A stretch of 64,000 bases of DNA from an uncultured SAR86 cluster bacterium (GCA_905181645.1 CAJIYN010000002.1:62001-126000), one strand, 5' to 3'. Shown: positions 38,160 to 50,165, counted from the first letter of the stretch. Notes: generated from the letters alone by a model not told the origin. A program made the numbers and translations.

Positions 38160-38264
38160 CCTAAGCCCATTAAGTGGGTGTATTTAATAAGCAACATAGT
38201 AAGACTTATTAAATTGAAATCTTCAGCATACTGACGCTGGTCTTTCCCATATAAGGGAAAAAAA
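38160..38264 (+). promoter_or_regulatory. Structured rne leader; last hairpin covers the ribosome site
   Basis: Three stem-loops can be drawn: CCCA/TGGG at 38166-38178, CAGC/GCTG at 38224-38239, and a perfect TTTCCC/GGGAAA at 38243-38260. The last holds the AAGGG that would pair with 16S rRNA seven bases before the ATG. In E. coli, RNase E limits its own synthesis through hairpins in the rne 5' leader; here the design suggests a similar control plus direct masking of the ribosome site. Confidence 0.5.
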
Positions 38265-39149
38265 ATGAAAAGAATTTTAATAAACTCATCCTACGGGAAT
38301 GAATTAAGAGTAGCTCTAGTTGATGGAGCTAAATTATACGATTTAGATAATGAATTTAATGCGCAAGCACTTCTCAAAGGAAGTATATTTAAAGCAACTG
38401 TATCTAGAGTTGAATCAAGTTTAGATGCTGCTTTTGTTAATTTTGGATCTGAAAGGCATGGTTTTTTACCATTAAAAGATTTATCAAGTGAATTCTATGA
38501 AAAGAATAAAGAAGGAAAACGCGTTTGTATCCTTAAGGAGCAACAGGAAATAATCGTTCAGGTAACTAAAGAAGAACGTGGAACCAAAGGAGCAGCTCTA
38601 ACAACTCAGATAGCTTTAGCTGGTCGTTTTCTGGTTTTAATACCAAACTCAGACAGAGCTGGTGGAATTTCTCGAAGAATTAGTGGTGAAGAGAGAGATG
38701 AAATTAAAGAAGCGCTAAAAAGCTTATCTATTCCTGAAGGAATGGGAGCAATTGTAAGAACTGCTGGACTAGGAAGAAGTTCTGAAGAATTAAGTTTAGA
38801 TTTAGCTTACTTACTAGCATTGTGGGGTCAAATTGATCAAACAACATCCGAGGCTCCGAGTCCAAGTTTAATCTATAGAGATGATAAGTTAATTGTGAGA
38901 GTTGTAAAAGATTACTTTAGAGATGATATTGAAGAAATACTTATTGATGAACAAATTACTTCTGATGTTAGCAAAAGAGTTCATCGAATCTGTAATTCCA
39001 GATCATGCTGATAAAGTTAAATATTATGATGAAGAGATACCTTTATTTAATAGATATCAAATTGAATCCCAAATAGAATTAGCATTTCAAAGAGAAATTT
39101 CACTTACATCAGGTGGTTCTATAGTCATAGACCCTAATGTAGAAATAAA

Positions 39150-39248
39150 ATAGGTTTTTTATCCCGTACTTCAAGATGAAAATCTTCACGAGAGCATATA
39201 CCGCTTTTCAAACTAATCAATATACCACATTTAATATCATGATTTGGG
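39150..39248 (-). other. Displaced piece inside rne, antisense
   Basis: On the minus strand an open frame reads NPNHDIKCGILISLKSGICS then REDFHLEVRDKKP. It replaces the RNase E active-site strand and has no start or stop. I cannot name it. Confidence 0.35.
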
Positions 39249-40007
39249 TTGCGTGATATGGGAGGTATTATTGTTATTGATTTTATAGATATGGCAGCAG
39301 CTGCCAATCGAAAAAAATTTGAAAATGCTTTTAGAAAAGCTGTTCATGGAGATAGAGCAAGAGTTCAAATATCAGGCATATCAAGATTTGGACTATTAGA
39401 AATATCAAGACAAAGATTAAGACCATCATTAAATGAATCTTATGATATTGAACATGTTTTAGTTAGAGGTCCAAGATCTTTAGGTCAGTCAATACTTAGA
39501 ATTATTTCTGAAGATTCTATTAAAGAAAATACTGGTGAAATTCATGCATTTGTTCCTTCAGATGTTGCAAGTTATCTTTTAAATGAAAAAAGAAATGAAT
39601 TAATGAGAATTGAGAACGCTTCTAATACAAAAATTTGGGTTATCGCAGATCCATATAAACCCAGACCTCAATATAAAGTTTTAAGAATTAAAGCATCAGA
39701 TGTTACGCCTATGGATTCATATAATATGACTCCAGATAGCCCTACCCCGACTATGGATTGGAGAGATGATAAAAACCAGTCTAAAGTTATGAAACCTTTG
39801 GTCAATGCAATAACGCCTCCAAAAATGCCAAAAAAAGCCGGACCAGGTTTAATGCAGACTATAAAAAAAGCTATAGGGATGAATACAAAAGAAGAAGTTA
39901 AGAAAAAACCAGCTACACGTAAACCACAAAATAGAAATAACCAACAACGCAAAAGGCCGCAAAATAGAAATCAGCCTGTAAAAAAACCGGTTAACAGCAA
40001 TAACCCG

Positions 40008-40079
40008 CAGCAAAATAAGCAACAGCAAAATAAGCCACAGCAAAATAAGCCGCAGCAAAATAAGCCGCAGCAAAATAAG
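40008..40079 (+). repeat. Tandem 15-bp repeat, 4.8 copies, in the RNase E tail
   Basis: The unit cagcaaaataagcc(g/a) begins at 40008, 40023, 40038, 40053 and 40068 and encodes QQNK-P repeats. The copies differ at one or two bases. It lies in the disordered C-terminal region used in other species for RNA and protein binding. Confidence 0.9.
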
Positions 40080-40383
40080 AATCCTAATAATGCTCAAGCC
40101 AATAAAGCTGATCCAAAAGAGAATAAGCCAATGCAGAAAAAGGTTGAATCTACTCCAAATGTATCAAAGGCTGATAACAAGAAAGTTATTCAAAAAGATC
40201 AAGCAATAAAATCTGAATCTAAAAAAGTTACACCTAAGACTCAGGACGAGATGCCGAAACAAAAACCAGTTAACGATACTAAAAAATCAGAGGCTGTAGA
40301 AACTAAAGTCAAACCCAAAGCAAGTGGTTTGAAGCCTATAGAATCGAAACCTAAGAAGAAAGCTGCAGTTCCAACAAGAGCTG

Positions 40384-41186
40384 CTAACGACCCTCGATAT
40401 AAGAGTTAATAAGCTTTCCAGCAATTGAAGTTGGTGGCGGTATATTTGGTAAATTATTAATATCAAACCAAGCCGCCTCCTCAATCTCTATGCCATCAGG
40501 AACAGGATTACCTGTTAAACATTCACAATAATAACCAAGCATTAGTTGGCTTGGGAAAGGCCAGGATTGACTAGCAAAATATCTGATATTAGAGACTTCA
40601 ATATTTACCTCTTCCTTAACTTCTCTAACTAAAGCTTCTTCAGCTGTTTCGCCGGCTTCAATAAATCCTGCTAATGCACTAAACATTCCTTCTGGAAAAA
40701 GCTTATTTCTAGCTAGAAGAATTTTATTACCATTTGTGACAAGAGTTATTATGCAAGGTGAAATTGTTGGGTAAGTATAAGTATTGATACAAGAGCAATA
40801 TAAGGCCTCTTCTTTAGACTCAAATATATTTTTATTTCCACAATAAGAACAGTATCTGTTTGACACAAGCCAATGTAGAAGTTGTTTAGCTCTACTTACA
40901 AGCTGAAATTCATCAGATGATAACTGAGGAAGCATAAAACGAAGGTCGATTTGATCTAGATCTAAATTAGAAATATTTTTACTAAATTTTCTTTAATTGC
41001 AATATCTATATCATTCTTTTAATATCTACCAATTCTGTATTTTTCATAGTTACTGTCTAAATATAATGATTTTGGATCAAATAAATAAGATTTAGTAAGA
41101 TTATCGTATAAAATTGCATCACCATTAAAAAGAATAAAAGAATTATCCTTCAAGTTATCGAATTCTATAAATCTTTTTAAGTGCAT
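40384..41186 (-). pseudogene. nudC: NADH pyrophosphatase / RNA decapping hydrolase NudC, two frameshifts
   Basis: NudC cleaves NADH and removes NAD caps from RNA. The N-terminal domain (MHLKRFIEFDNLKDNSFILF, then LTKSYLFDPKSLYL) is joined through two shifts (about 41025 and 40975) to the zinc ribbon CSYCGNKNIFES with a second Cys pair, the SPCIITLVTNG strand and the Nudix box GFIEAGETAEEALVREVKEE. The QSWPFPSQLMLGY motif that defines the NudC branch is present. It overlaps the rne tail by 26 bases in convergent orientation. Confidence 0.9.
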
Positions 41187-41211
41187 ATAATAATAAGTGG
41201 AGTTAATTTAG

Positions 41212-42725
41212 ATGAATATGTTTCAGATTATATCAAAAATGTTTCTAGGTAATTCACCAATTTGGTACAAGTCTACCATATTAATTTTTTTAGCATTAAA
41301 CCCGATAATCCTACTATCATTAAATAGCTTAGGTATGAATGGATCATTTATAGTTGGCTGGTTATTTTTATTAGAATTCATTTTTACATTAGCATTAGCT
41401 CTAAAATGCTACCCTCTTCAGCCTGGTGGATTATTAGCAATACAAGCTATTGCTTTAGGTCTTACAACAACTGAATCTGTTTTTAATGAGATAAGTAATA
41501 ATCTTGAAGTCATACTGTTATTAATATTTATGGTTGCGGGTATTTTCTTTATGAAAAATCTAATGCTTATGATTTTTACAAAGTTATTAATTAAGGTTAA
41601 ATCTAAAATAACTCTGTCATTCTTTTTTCTTTTTTCTGCTGCTTTTTTATCAGCATTTCTTGATGCCTTAACAGTTACAGCTGTTCTTATTAGTGTAGCT
41701 ATTGGTTTTTATAGAATATTTCATACAGTAAGATCCAACAAAGCATTTACTGATAAAGATCATGACTTTCATTCAGATGAAAATCTACCTATAGAAGCTC
41801 AAGCTGAGTTAAATGAATTTAAGGGTTTTTTAAGAGATCTAATAATGCATGGAGCAGTTGGTACAGCCCTAGGTGGTGTTTGCACTATAGTCGGTGAACC
41901 TCAAAATCTTTTAATAGCAGGAGTGGTTGGTTGGAATTTTATAGAATTTTTTATAGCCATGGCACCGGTAACAATGCCAGTATTATTTGCAGGTATTCTA
42001 ACCTGCCTAGTTATTGAAAGGTTTAAGCTTGCTGGCTTTGGTCATCAATTGCCTGAAAATATTAGAGTCATTTTTAATGACTATGATTTGTATGAAACTT
42101 CCCAACAAACAGATACACAAAAAGCTGAGCTTTACATTGAATTTATAGTTTTATTATTTTTGATTTTTGCATTAGCTTTGCACCTTGCAGCGGTTGGAGT
42201 TATCGGTTTAGCTGTAATTATTCTTTTAACATCATTTAAAGGGATAACTGATGAACATGATCTTGGTCCTGCATTTAAAGAAGCCCTGCCATTCACAGCT
42301 TTACTTGCTGTTTTTTTTGCCATTGTTAGCGTTATTCATGATCAGCATTTATTTACGCCCATAATAACTTATGTTCTAAGCCTTAAACTCGATGTACACC
42401 CATTTTCTTTGTTGCTAATGGGTTGTTATCTGCGATAAGCGATAATGTATTTGTTGCTACCATATACATAAATGAAATAAATCAGGCATATTTAGCAAAT
42501 ACTATTAACCGCGAACAATTTGAAGCATTAGCAGTTGCCGTTAATACAGGAACTAATATACCTAGTATCGCCACACCTAATGGCCAGGCAGCTTTCTTAT
42601 TTCTCTTAACATCATCTTTAGCGCCTCTGATTAAACTGTCTTATATTAAAATGGTTAAGATGGCTTTACCTTATACAATCGTTCTTACAATAGTTGGTCT
42701 ATACTCAATCACCTACTTTATATAA
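41212..42725 (+). pseudogene. nhaB: Na+/H+ antiporter NhaB, one frameshift
   Basis: NhaB expels sodium in exchange for protons across the inner membrane. Many hydrophobic helices are seen; family parts are [40 protein letters not shown], then [12 protein letters not shown], and, after a shift near 42421, [16 protein letters not shown] with the conserved Asp, and [18 protein letters not shown]. The gene starts 25 bases from nudC in divergent orientation. A sodium pump suits life in seawater. Confidence 0.93.
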
Positions 42726-42727
42726 AG

Positions 42728-43683
42728 ATGGACTCTCATAAGATTTGTGTAGCTCCAATGATGCAATATACAGATATGCATGATAGATTTTTATTAAGGT
42801 TAATTTCTAAAAATATATTTCTTTATACTGAAATGATTTCTACTGGTTCAATTATCTTTGGTAATTGCCTTAATCAATTTGATTTTAATAACGAAGAACA
42901 CCCAGTTGGAGTTCAGCTTGGTGGTTCCAATCCAAAGCACTTAGCTGAGTGTGCCAAGGTTGCTGAAAAATATGGATATGATGAAATCAATTTAAATGTA
43001 GCTATCCATCAGAAAGAGTTCAGAAAGGTAGATTTGGCGCTTGCTTGATGCTTGAACCTGAACTTGTTGCTGAGTGCGTATCAGAAATGTCTAAAAGTGT
43101 TGATTTGCCAGTAACAGTGAAATGTAGGCTTGGTATTGATGATAGGGAAGATTATGAATTTTTAAGTAATTTTGTTGAGATAGTAAAGTCTGCTGGGGTT
43201 TCAACATTTATTGTGCATGCAAGAAATGGACTACTAAAAGGATTAAGTCCTCGACAGAATAGAAATATACCTCCTCTTAAGTATGATTATGTCTATAGAC
43301 TTAAACAGGAAAATAAAGATTTAAATATCATTATTAATGGAGGCATAAAAGACTTAACAGAATCTAAAAATCATTTAGAGAAAGTTGATGGGGTAATGAT
43401 AGGAAGAGCTTCATACGATAATCCCTTTATGTTAGCTGATGTTGATGAACTCATTTTCAACGAAACTACAAATAGAAAAAATAAAGTTGAGATTCTTAAC
43501 GAGTATTTAGATTATGTAACGGTAATGCATTCAAAGGGTCATGATTTATCAAGAATGCTTAAACATCTATTTGGTCTTTCTAAAGGTGATACGCAGGCAA
43601 AAGCATTCAGAAGAAAAGTACACGAAACAATACTCGATGGGGATATAGTCAATTCAAGAAATGAACTTATTGCTCTAATTTAA
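42728..43683 (+). pseudogene. dusA: tRNA-dihydrouridine synthase A, frameshift at the active site
   Basis: DusA reduces uridines in the D loop of tRNA with FMN. It begins CVAPMMQYTDMHDRFLLRL and has HPVGVQLGGSNPKHLA and YDEINLNV. The active-site block GCPSERVQKGRFGACLML is readable at about 42997-43050 with one base missing, but the codon of the catalytic Cys reads TAT (Tyr). FIVHARNGLLKGLSPRQNR, INGGIKDL and DGVMIGRASYDNPF follow. It starts three bases after nhaB. Confidence 0.93.
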
Positions 43684-44388
43684 TCCTCTAGCAAGAAATC
43701 ATCTAAATCTTCTAAAAAGTCATCTTCATCACTGAGCCCATCAGAAATCTCATAATCTCTGGATTGAATATAGGCATCCTTAACAAAGGTATATCTATCT
43801 CCTGTAATTAAGGCTTCAAAATCTAAATATCTTTCTCTTGTTTCTAAAGCATCTAGAGCAGTTAATGCTAACTTTACATCGGTATCAGTCATAGCAAATG
43901 TACCGGATAAAAATGATGATATTGGTCGGCTCATTAAATCTCTAACGTTGCTCGGGCCAATAATAGGCAGCATGATGTAAGGGCCACTAGGAACACCCCA
44001 TACTCCAAGTGTTTGTCCAAAATCCTCGTCATGAATTTCCAATCCCATTTTGCTAGCAACATCGAAAAAACCAAATAAACCAATAGTAGAATTTATGGTA
44101 AACCTTCCAAAGTCCTGAAAAGCTAACTTTGGCTTTCCTTGTAATGCTTGATTAATAAATGTATCAATTTCAGCAAGATTTTTAAAAAATCTAGTAACCC
44201 TATTTTGAATAAATGGAGGTGTTATATCGCCATAAATCTGAGCTGCTGGTTTGGCAATAGTATTATCTAAAGCTTCATTGAATTCGAATGTTATTCTATT
44301 TATATCCTCAAAAGGATCATTAATGGTCTCTGCATGTAAAAGGCTTGTACAAATTAGCTAACGCTATTCCAATCCAATTTTTCTTAAT
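43680..44388 (-). pseudogene. mlaA: MlaA/VacJ outer-membrane lipoprotein, damaged signal region
   Basis: MlaA removes phospholipids from the outer leaflet and passes them to the Mla shuttle. The mature part reads INDPFEDINRITFEFNEALD, VTRFFKNLAEIDTFINQALQ, FGRFTINSTIGLFGFFDVAS, LGVWGVPSGPYIMLPIIGPS and NVRDLMSR, all typical. A very acidic tail (DEDDFLEDLDDFLLED) follows. The signal sequence (KKNWIGIALANL) is separated by a shift near 44350 and no clear ATG is found, so the start is approximate. It converges on dusA with a four-base overlap. Confidence 0.88.
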
Positions 44389-44505
44389 AAGTTTTTCTAA
44401 AAATGGTGTTCCTGGGGCGTATCGTTTGTTGATTAATTTATTAGCTTTATAAATGTTTTCATCAAAAAATAGAATTTACTTTTTCTTGATCCTTGGCAAT
44501 ATTAG
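44389..44505 (-). other. Unassigned stretch between mlaA and mrp
   Basis: The minus strand has an open frame (FDENIYKANKLINKRYAPGT) that is neither MlaA nor Mrp. It may be a piece of another gene or an extended MlaA N-terminus. Nothing else is seen. Confidence 0.3.
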
Positions 44506-45047
44506 CTATTGGATTCTTTTTGTTTTGGCTTTTAAGAACCAAATGGGTCTATCTAATTTATTGAATGTACTAATTGATTTAAAAGTGTCACCTATAGCTA
44601 ATACATTTGGAGTAGATACGAGAATAACACCATCTAGAGGTATTTCAGAACAAACTGTTAAATAAGCATCACCAGTACCAGGAGGCATATCTATAAAAAG
44701 TATATCAAGATGGCCCCAATCAGTTGTTGTCATTAGCTGCTTTATAGCCCCACTAAGCATGGGTCCTCTCCATATAGCTGCTTTATCATCATCTATGATT
44801 GAACCCATGGAAGCTATCTCAATTCCATAAGATGTTAAGGGTTTAAAACACTTTTTAGAATTTTTAGAAATTATTTCAGGTTTACTATTTTCAATTTCAA
44901 ATAAAATATGTTGATTAGGACCATACACATCTGCATCTAAAATCCCTACCTTATAATCTAATTTAAGAAGCGCTAGGTTAGCGCATATAGATGATTTTCC
45001 AACACCGCCTTTAGCAGAAGCTAGGGTATAATTTTTTTAATATTCAT
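44506..45047 (-). pseudogene. mrp: Mrp/ApbC Fe-S cluster carrier ATPase, C-terminus lost, one frameshift
   Basis: Mrp binds and hands on Fe-S clusters. It begins MNIKKII, then after a shift near 45025 LASAKGGVGKSSICANLALL (the deviant Walker A), VGILDADVYGPNQHIL and LFIDMPPGTGDAYLTVCS. The end is lost after LVSTPNVLAI and the cluster-binding CxxC is not seen. The MIP18-like N-terminal domain of longer Mrp proteins is absent. It is divergent from metG, the common gammaproteobacterial arrangement. Confidence 0.9.
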
Positions 45048-45109
45048 TCAATATTGTTTAATTGAATTGAATTATAATATAGATAAGCAAATCAATAACT
45101 AGATATAGC

Positions 45110-47002
45110 ATTAACAAGCAAAGAAAAATTATAGTTACGCAAGCCTTACCCTATGCCAACGGTTCCATTCATATTGGTCACATGCTGGAGTATGTGCAAA
45201 CAGATATATGGGTTAGATTTCAACGCCATATTGGCAACACCTGCCATTATGTCTGTGCTGATGATGCCCATGGTACTGCCATTATGTTACGTGCAGAACA
45301 AGAAGGTATTACCCCAGAGCAGTTAATCGCTAATGTGCAGGCCGAACACGAGCAAGATTTCAAAGATTTTCAGGTGTCTTTTGATAACTTTTACTCCACT
45401 CATTCACCTGAAAATAAAGACTTCTCAGAGTACATTTATAAAGCCTGTGAAGCCAAAGGCCACATTGCTTCGCGCACGATTACCCAAGCTTTTGACCCAG
45501 AAAAACAACTGTTTTTAGCAGATAGATATGTTACGGGTGAGTGTCCAAAATGCTCAGCCCAGAATCAATATGGAGATGGTTGTGATAGTTGCGGAGTAAC
45601 CTACTCTGCCACCGAGCTAGTGAACCCAAAATCTACATTAACAGGCTCCACTCCAACGCATAAGATATCAGAGCATGTATTTTTTAACCTAGAAAAATCC
45701 AAGGACTTACTTAAGCAGTTTCTAAAAACTGTGCAGATGCAAAAACCAATTGTATCTAAGCTATCAGAGTGGCTAGATGGTGATTTAAAAAGTTGGGATA
45801 TATCAAGGGACGAGCCATACTTTGGCTTCTCCATTCCAGAAGAAAATAATAAATACTTTTACGTATGGGTTGATGCGCCAATTGGTTATCTGGCTTCAGC
45901 AACAAATTGGGCAGATAGAAACCACACGAATCTTGAGAGTCTTTGGGGCAAAGATTCTGTTTAAGAAATGGCGCCCTGATTATAGCGACGCATCATTTGT
46001 TTTAGAAGACAACGGAGATTATGTTTGTGGTGAAGAGGTCGAGAAAATGTCAAAGTCTAAATTCAATGTTGAGACCCCGGACGATCTCATGCCAAGCATT
46101 GTGATCCTGAGATGCTGAGATATTACTTTGCAGCAAAATTAAATGATAAAGATGAGCCTGTATACCTTACATTCTCGGATCAGCTCTGATAAACTCAGAT
46201 CTGGTTGGAAAATATTTAAATATTCTTAGCAGATCATCAACCTTTATTCAAAAAAATGATGGCGACTTGGCTAATTCAATAGATATAAGCTTAATCAGTG
46301 AGATAATTAAAAATGCTGACCAGATAAAAGAATTTTTTGAGGTGCGTCAATACTCTAAAGCAATAAGATTAATAATGGATATGGCAGATTTAACTAATAA
46401 GTATATCAATGATAAAACGCCTTGGAAGTTGGACAATGATGATGCTGTTTACGTAGCAACAACAGCTATTAATGCATTTAGACTGATATCAATATTTCTT
46501 CACCCCGTTGCACCAAAATTAATATCTAAAGGTTTTGCTTCACTTGGAGTAGATATACAGAATTATAATAATCTTGAAGATCATCTTGTAAGTACAAAAT
46601 TAGCAAAATATCTTCCATTATTAACAAGAATGGACCCTATGACACTTGAACTATTTAATGAAGAGGAAAATAATATGACAAATGATGAAAATTTAAATGA
46701 TATGAATACAATTGATATCAATCAATTCTCTGATGTTGAACTAAGGGTTGCTAAAGTTATCAATGCTGAGGATATAGAGGAAGCCGATAAGTTGATTAAA
46801 CTAACCCTAAGTGTTGGTGATCTAGGTGAGAAAACTGTATTTGCTGGAATTAAAAGCGCTTATAAAAAAGAAGACTTGTTAAATAAACTTGTAATTCTTG
46901 TTTACAATCTCGCTCCAAGAAAAATGAAATTTGGAATTTCTGAAGGAATGGTCCTAGCTTCATCTGATGATGAGGGTGGTATTTTTAATAATTGGACACA
47001 TT

Positions 47003-47019
<17 letters not shown>
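45110..47019 (+). pseudogene. metG: Methionyl-tRNA synthetase, interrupted and mosaic
   Basis: MetG charges tRNA-Met. The first part has VTQALPYANGSIHIGHMLEY (HIGH motif), VCADDAHGTAIML and a zinc knuckle CPKCSAQNQYGDGCDSCG. About 45966-46090 is a LeuS-like piece that supplies a KMSKS motif, so MetG's own FxGKDIIxFH and KMSKS region is missing. From 46090 CDPEMLRYYFAAKLND, the anticodon-binding helices and the C-terminal tRNA-binding domain (DVELRVAKVINAEDIEEADK, KMKFGISEGMVLAS) follow with a shift near 46180. No ATG fits the start; the codon at 45110 is ATT. The end after DDEGGIF is also altered. The first 400 bases are richer in G+C than the rest. Confidence 0.9.
45962..46095 (+). other. 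leuS: Leucyl-tRNA synthetase-like piece inside metG
   Basis: The frame reads FVLEDNGDYVCGEEVEKMSK then SKFNVETPDDL, the KMSKS loop context of LeuS (V-E-K-M-S-K-S-x-x-N-V-x-x-P-D-D). MetG has a different context. The piece passes into MetG sequence near the shared LMPxHC/D region. Confidence 0.65.
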
Positions 47020-48057
<1,038 letters not shown>

Positions 48058-48058
48058 A

Positions 48059-48711
48059 TTGGAACTAATTAACTTAATTCATATGGAGCTTCCACAAATT
48101 CAATGTGGACGTTGCGACACACCTGGTTGTAATCAGTATGCAGAAGCTATAGTAAATGGTGCTCCTCATGATAGATGCGTTCCAGGCGGTCAAGAGACTC
48201 TTAATGCATTAAATAAGTTACTTGGCAGTAATTTACCAAATGTAAATTTAGATTATGGGCCGACTATAAATGCTCAGAAAGTTCGTATTATTGAAGAGGA
48301 ATGTATAGGCTGTAAAAAATGTATAACCGCATGTCCGGTTGATGCAATCATGGGCGCTACAAATTTAATGCATTCGGTTATTGACGACATATGCACTGGT
48401 TGTGAGCTTTGTATAGAGCCTTGTCCAGTAGATTGTATTGAAATTGTTGAAGTCGCTAAATCTGATATAGCCGAGCCTAGAAAAGTATCTCAATCATTTT
48501 ATGATTTAAAAGAATCCTTAGATTTAAATATCAAACGATCAAAAATTGATAATTTTTCGGATGAAAATATGGATATTAGTAATATTCAGATACAAGCGAA
48601 AACCTAAAAAGTCTTCAATTAAAAATCCTTAACGACCAATTAGATAATTTTCATAATTTAAATGAAGATGAAAAAAATACATTTATTAGAAATCTAAATA
48701 CCGAGGACTAA
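48059..48711 (+). pseudogene. RnfB-like multi-cluster ferredoxin without membrane anchor, frameshift at the end
   Basis: RnfB is an Fe-S subunit of the Rnf sodium- or proton-pumping complex. Here LPQIQCGRCDTPGCNQYAEA forms the first 4Fe-4S site, and CIGCKKCITACPVDAIMGA and CTGCELCIEPCPVDCIEI form two more. The usual N-terminal membrane helix is missing: with the TTG at 48059 only about ten residues precede the first site. A shift near 48600 restores a helical tail ending at 48711. No other rnf gene is in the window. The one-base gap to the ferredoxin reductase suggests that it is that enzyme's partner. Confidence 0.82.
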
Positions 48712-48714
48712 TTG

Positions 48715-49346
48715 ATGATTAAGGATAGATTTCGTAAATATCTCCCAGTTGTTGTTGATCTAGAGACGGGAGGATTTAATCCTAAAAATAATGCCATTCT
48801 AGAAATTGCTGCAACACTTATTCATAAAAATAGTGAGACTAATAAATTAGAAGTAGGTAAAACCCATAGATATCATATAGAGCCTTACGAAGGACTACTC
48901 GTTGAGCAAGAGTCCTTAGATTTCACAAAGATTAATCTTAATCACCCTCTAAGAAATGCCGTATCTGAAAAAGAAGCTTTAGATGATCTTTTTAAAATTA
49001 TTAATACAGAACCAATAAAAACATCTACTGAGCCTGGATTGCCAACTATACTGGTATTTTGCTCATTGCATCATACTTACAACCTTTTTTAATAAGTAAC
49101 AATAAAAAATCTCCATTTCACCCCTTTTCAGTTTTAGACACCGTTACTCTTGGCGCTCTTCATACCAAGCAGACTGTTTTAGCCAGAATTTGTGATGTAT
49201 TGGATATAGATTATGACTCTAAATTAGCGCATTCTGCTGCCTATGATTCAGATGTCACTGCTCAAGTCTTTTGTAAAATTATTAATGAATTTGATCATGA
49301 TATTTCTTCTTATACTCATAATCAAATTATAATAAAAATACCTTAA
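48715..49346 (+). pseudogene. rnt: Ribonuclease T, middle replaced
   Basis: RNase T trims the 3' ends of tRNA and other stable RNAs. The DEDD exonuclease start reads PVVVDLETGGFNPKNNAILE, with the first two acids and AATL. The segment at about 49010-49090 is unrelated (KTSTEPGLPTI and a stop) and stands where GHNAHFD, the third acid, should be. The rest, SPFHPFSVLDTVTLGAL and LAHSAAYDSDVTAQVF with the last His and Asp, is intact. It lies four bases after the RnfB-like gene. Confidence 0.88.
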
Positions 49347-49423
49347 ATCAGTACTTTATATAAATTTTACTCAACAAATGAAATTTTAGATTCGGATAAT
49401 TAACTAAGAAAAAGGAGATTTTA

Positions 49424-49864
49424 TGGAAATGCAAGACACTAAATTCAGAAGAAGTTTGTAATATTCTAAATGAAATAATGGAATATGAATTAGCTGGAGT
49501 TGTTAGGTATACCCACTCCTCTATGATGGTTACAGGACCTTATCGTTTACCCATAGTAGCTTTCTTAAAAGAACAAGCTACCGAATCATTACTACACGCT
49601 CAACAAGCTGGCGAATTAATTGCTGGATTAGACGGTCATCCTAGTCAAAAAATTGCTAAAATTGAAGAAACAAATAGACATTCAATTAAAGATATTCTCG
49701 AGGAAGGACTTGGTCATGAACTTCACGCTGTATCCCTTTACAAAGAGTTATTGTTTGAGGTTGTTGATAAAAGTATATATTTAGAAGAATACGCAAGAAG
49801 TATGATTGGTGAAGAAGAGCAACATTCACTTGAACTCAAAGCAATGCTTAAAGATTTTGGCTAA
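49424..49864 (+). pseudogene. Bacterioferritin-like diiron protein, one frameshift near the start
   Basis: A strong ribosome site (aaggag, seven bases before the ATG) precedes a ferritin-fold protein. After a shift near 49450 the four helices read EVCNILNEIMEYELAGVVRY, KEQATESLLHAQQAGELIAG, EEGLGHELHAVSLYKELLFE and SMIGEEEQHSLELKAMLK. The Glu and ExxH residues of a diiron centre are present. The length (about 145) suits bacterioferritin or a related iron-storage or peroxide-detoxifying protein. It converges on grxD, another iron-linked gene. Confidence 0.82.
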
Positions 49865-49865
49865 T

Positions 49866-50165
49866 TTACTCTGAAGCAGCTTTGATTATTTTAGAAAGTT
49901 CACCTGATTCATTTAACTCAGTAACTATATCAGCTCCCCCTATCAACTCACCGGCAACAAAAACCTGCGGAAATGTAGGCCAGTCAGAAATGGAAGGTAA
50001 TGTTGAGCGTATTTCGGTGTTAGCAAGAACATCAACATAAGAAAATTCAGCCTCACAATCAATTAAAGCTTGAACTGTTTTAGCTGAAAAACCACAACGA
50101 GGCTCATAGGGAGTTCCTTTCATATAAATAAGAATATTCAATTTAGCTATTTGCTCTTTAAGCAT
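49866..50165 (-). CDS. grxD: Monothiol glutaredoxin Grx4
   Basis: GrxD binds a 2Fe-2S cluster with BolA and serves in iron homeostasis. The intact 99-residue protein has ILIYMKGTPYEPRCGFSAKT with the CGFS site, the DWPTFPQVFVAGELIGGADI cis-Pro and GG motif, and ends in ELSKIIKAASE. It is 15 bases behind pdxJ on the same strand. Confidence 0.95.
   Translation of the reverse strand: MLKEQIAKLNILIYMKGTPYEPRCGFSAKTVQALIDCEAEFSYVDVLANTEIRSTLPSISDWPTFPQVFVAGELIGGADIVTELNESGELSKIIKAASE

Larger units (their letters stand above)
38265..40409 (+). pseudogene. rne: Ribonuclease E, interrupted in the catalytic core
   Basis: RNase E starts mRNA decay and rRNA/tRNA processing and scaffolds the degradosome. 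The N-terminus MKRILINSSYGNELRVALVD, the S1 domain (FKATVSRVESSLDAAFVNFG, ERHGFLPLKD) and the 5' sensor (GRFLVLIPNSDRAGGISRRI) are clear. A shift near 38960 is followed by [20 protein letters not shown] and GGSIVIDP. Then about 100 bases of foreign sequence replace the DINS(G) catalytic strand. MRDMGGIIVIDFIDM resumes at 39249, followed by the small domain and a basic, Asn/Gln/Pro-rich tail of about 230 residues. The zinc-link CPxCxG is not visible. The tail contains a 15-bp tandem repeat. Confidence 0.9.

Noticed and set aside
40008-40079. Tandem repeat considered as a CRISPR array
   Set aside because: The units are 15 bp, adjacent and in frame with rne, with no spacers and no cas genes.
39849-40097. 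Leu-rich minus-strand ORF opposite the rne tail
   Set aside because: It is the antisense of the QQNK repeat region, giving artificial Leu/Ile runs. It has no start context and overlaps a conserved gene.
44453-44665. Plus-strand ORF opposite mrp
   Set aside because: It covers the antisense of conserved Mrp codons and has no family resemblance.
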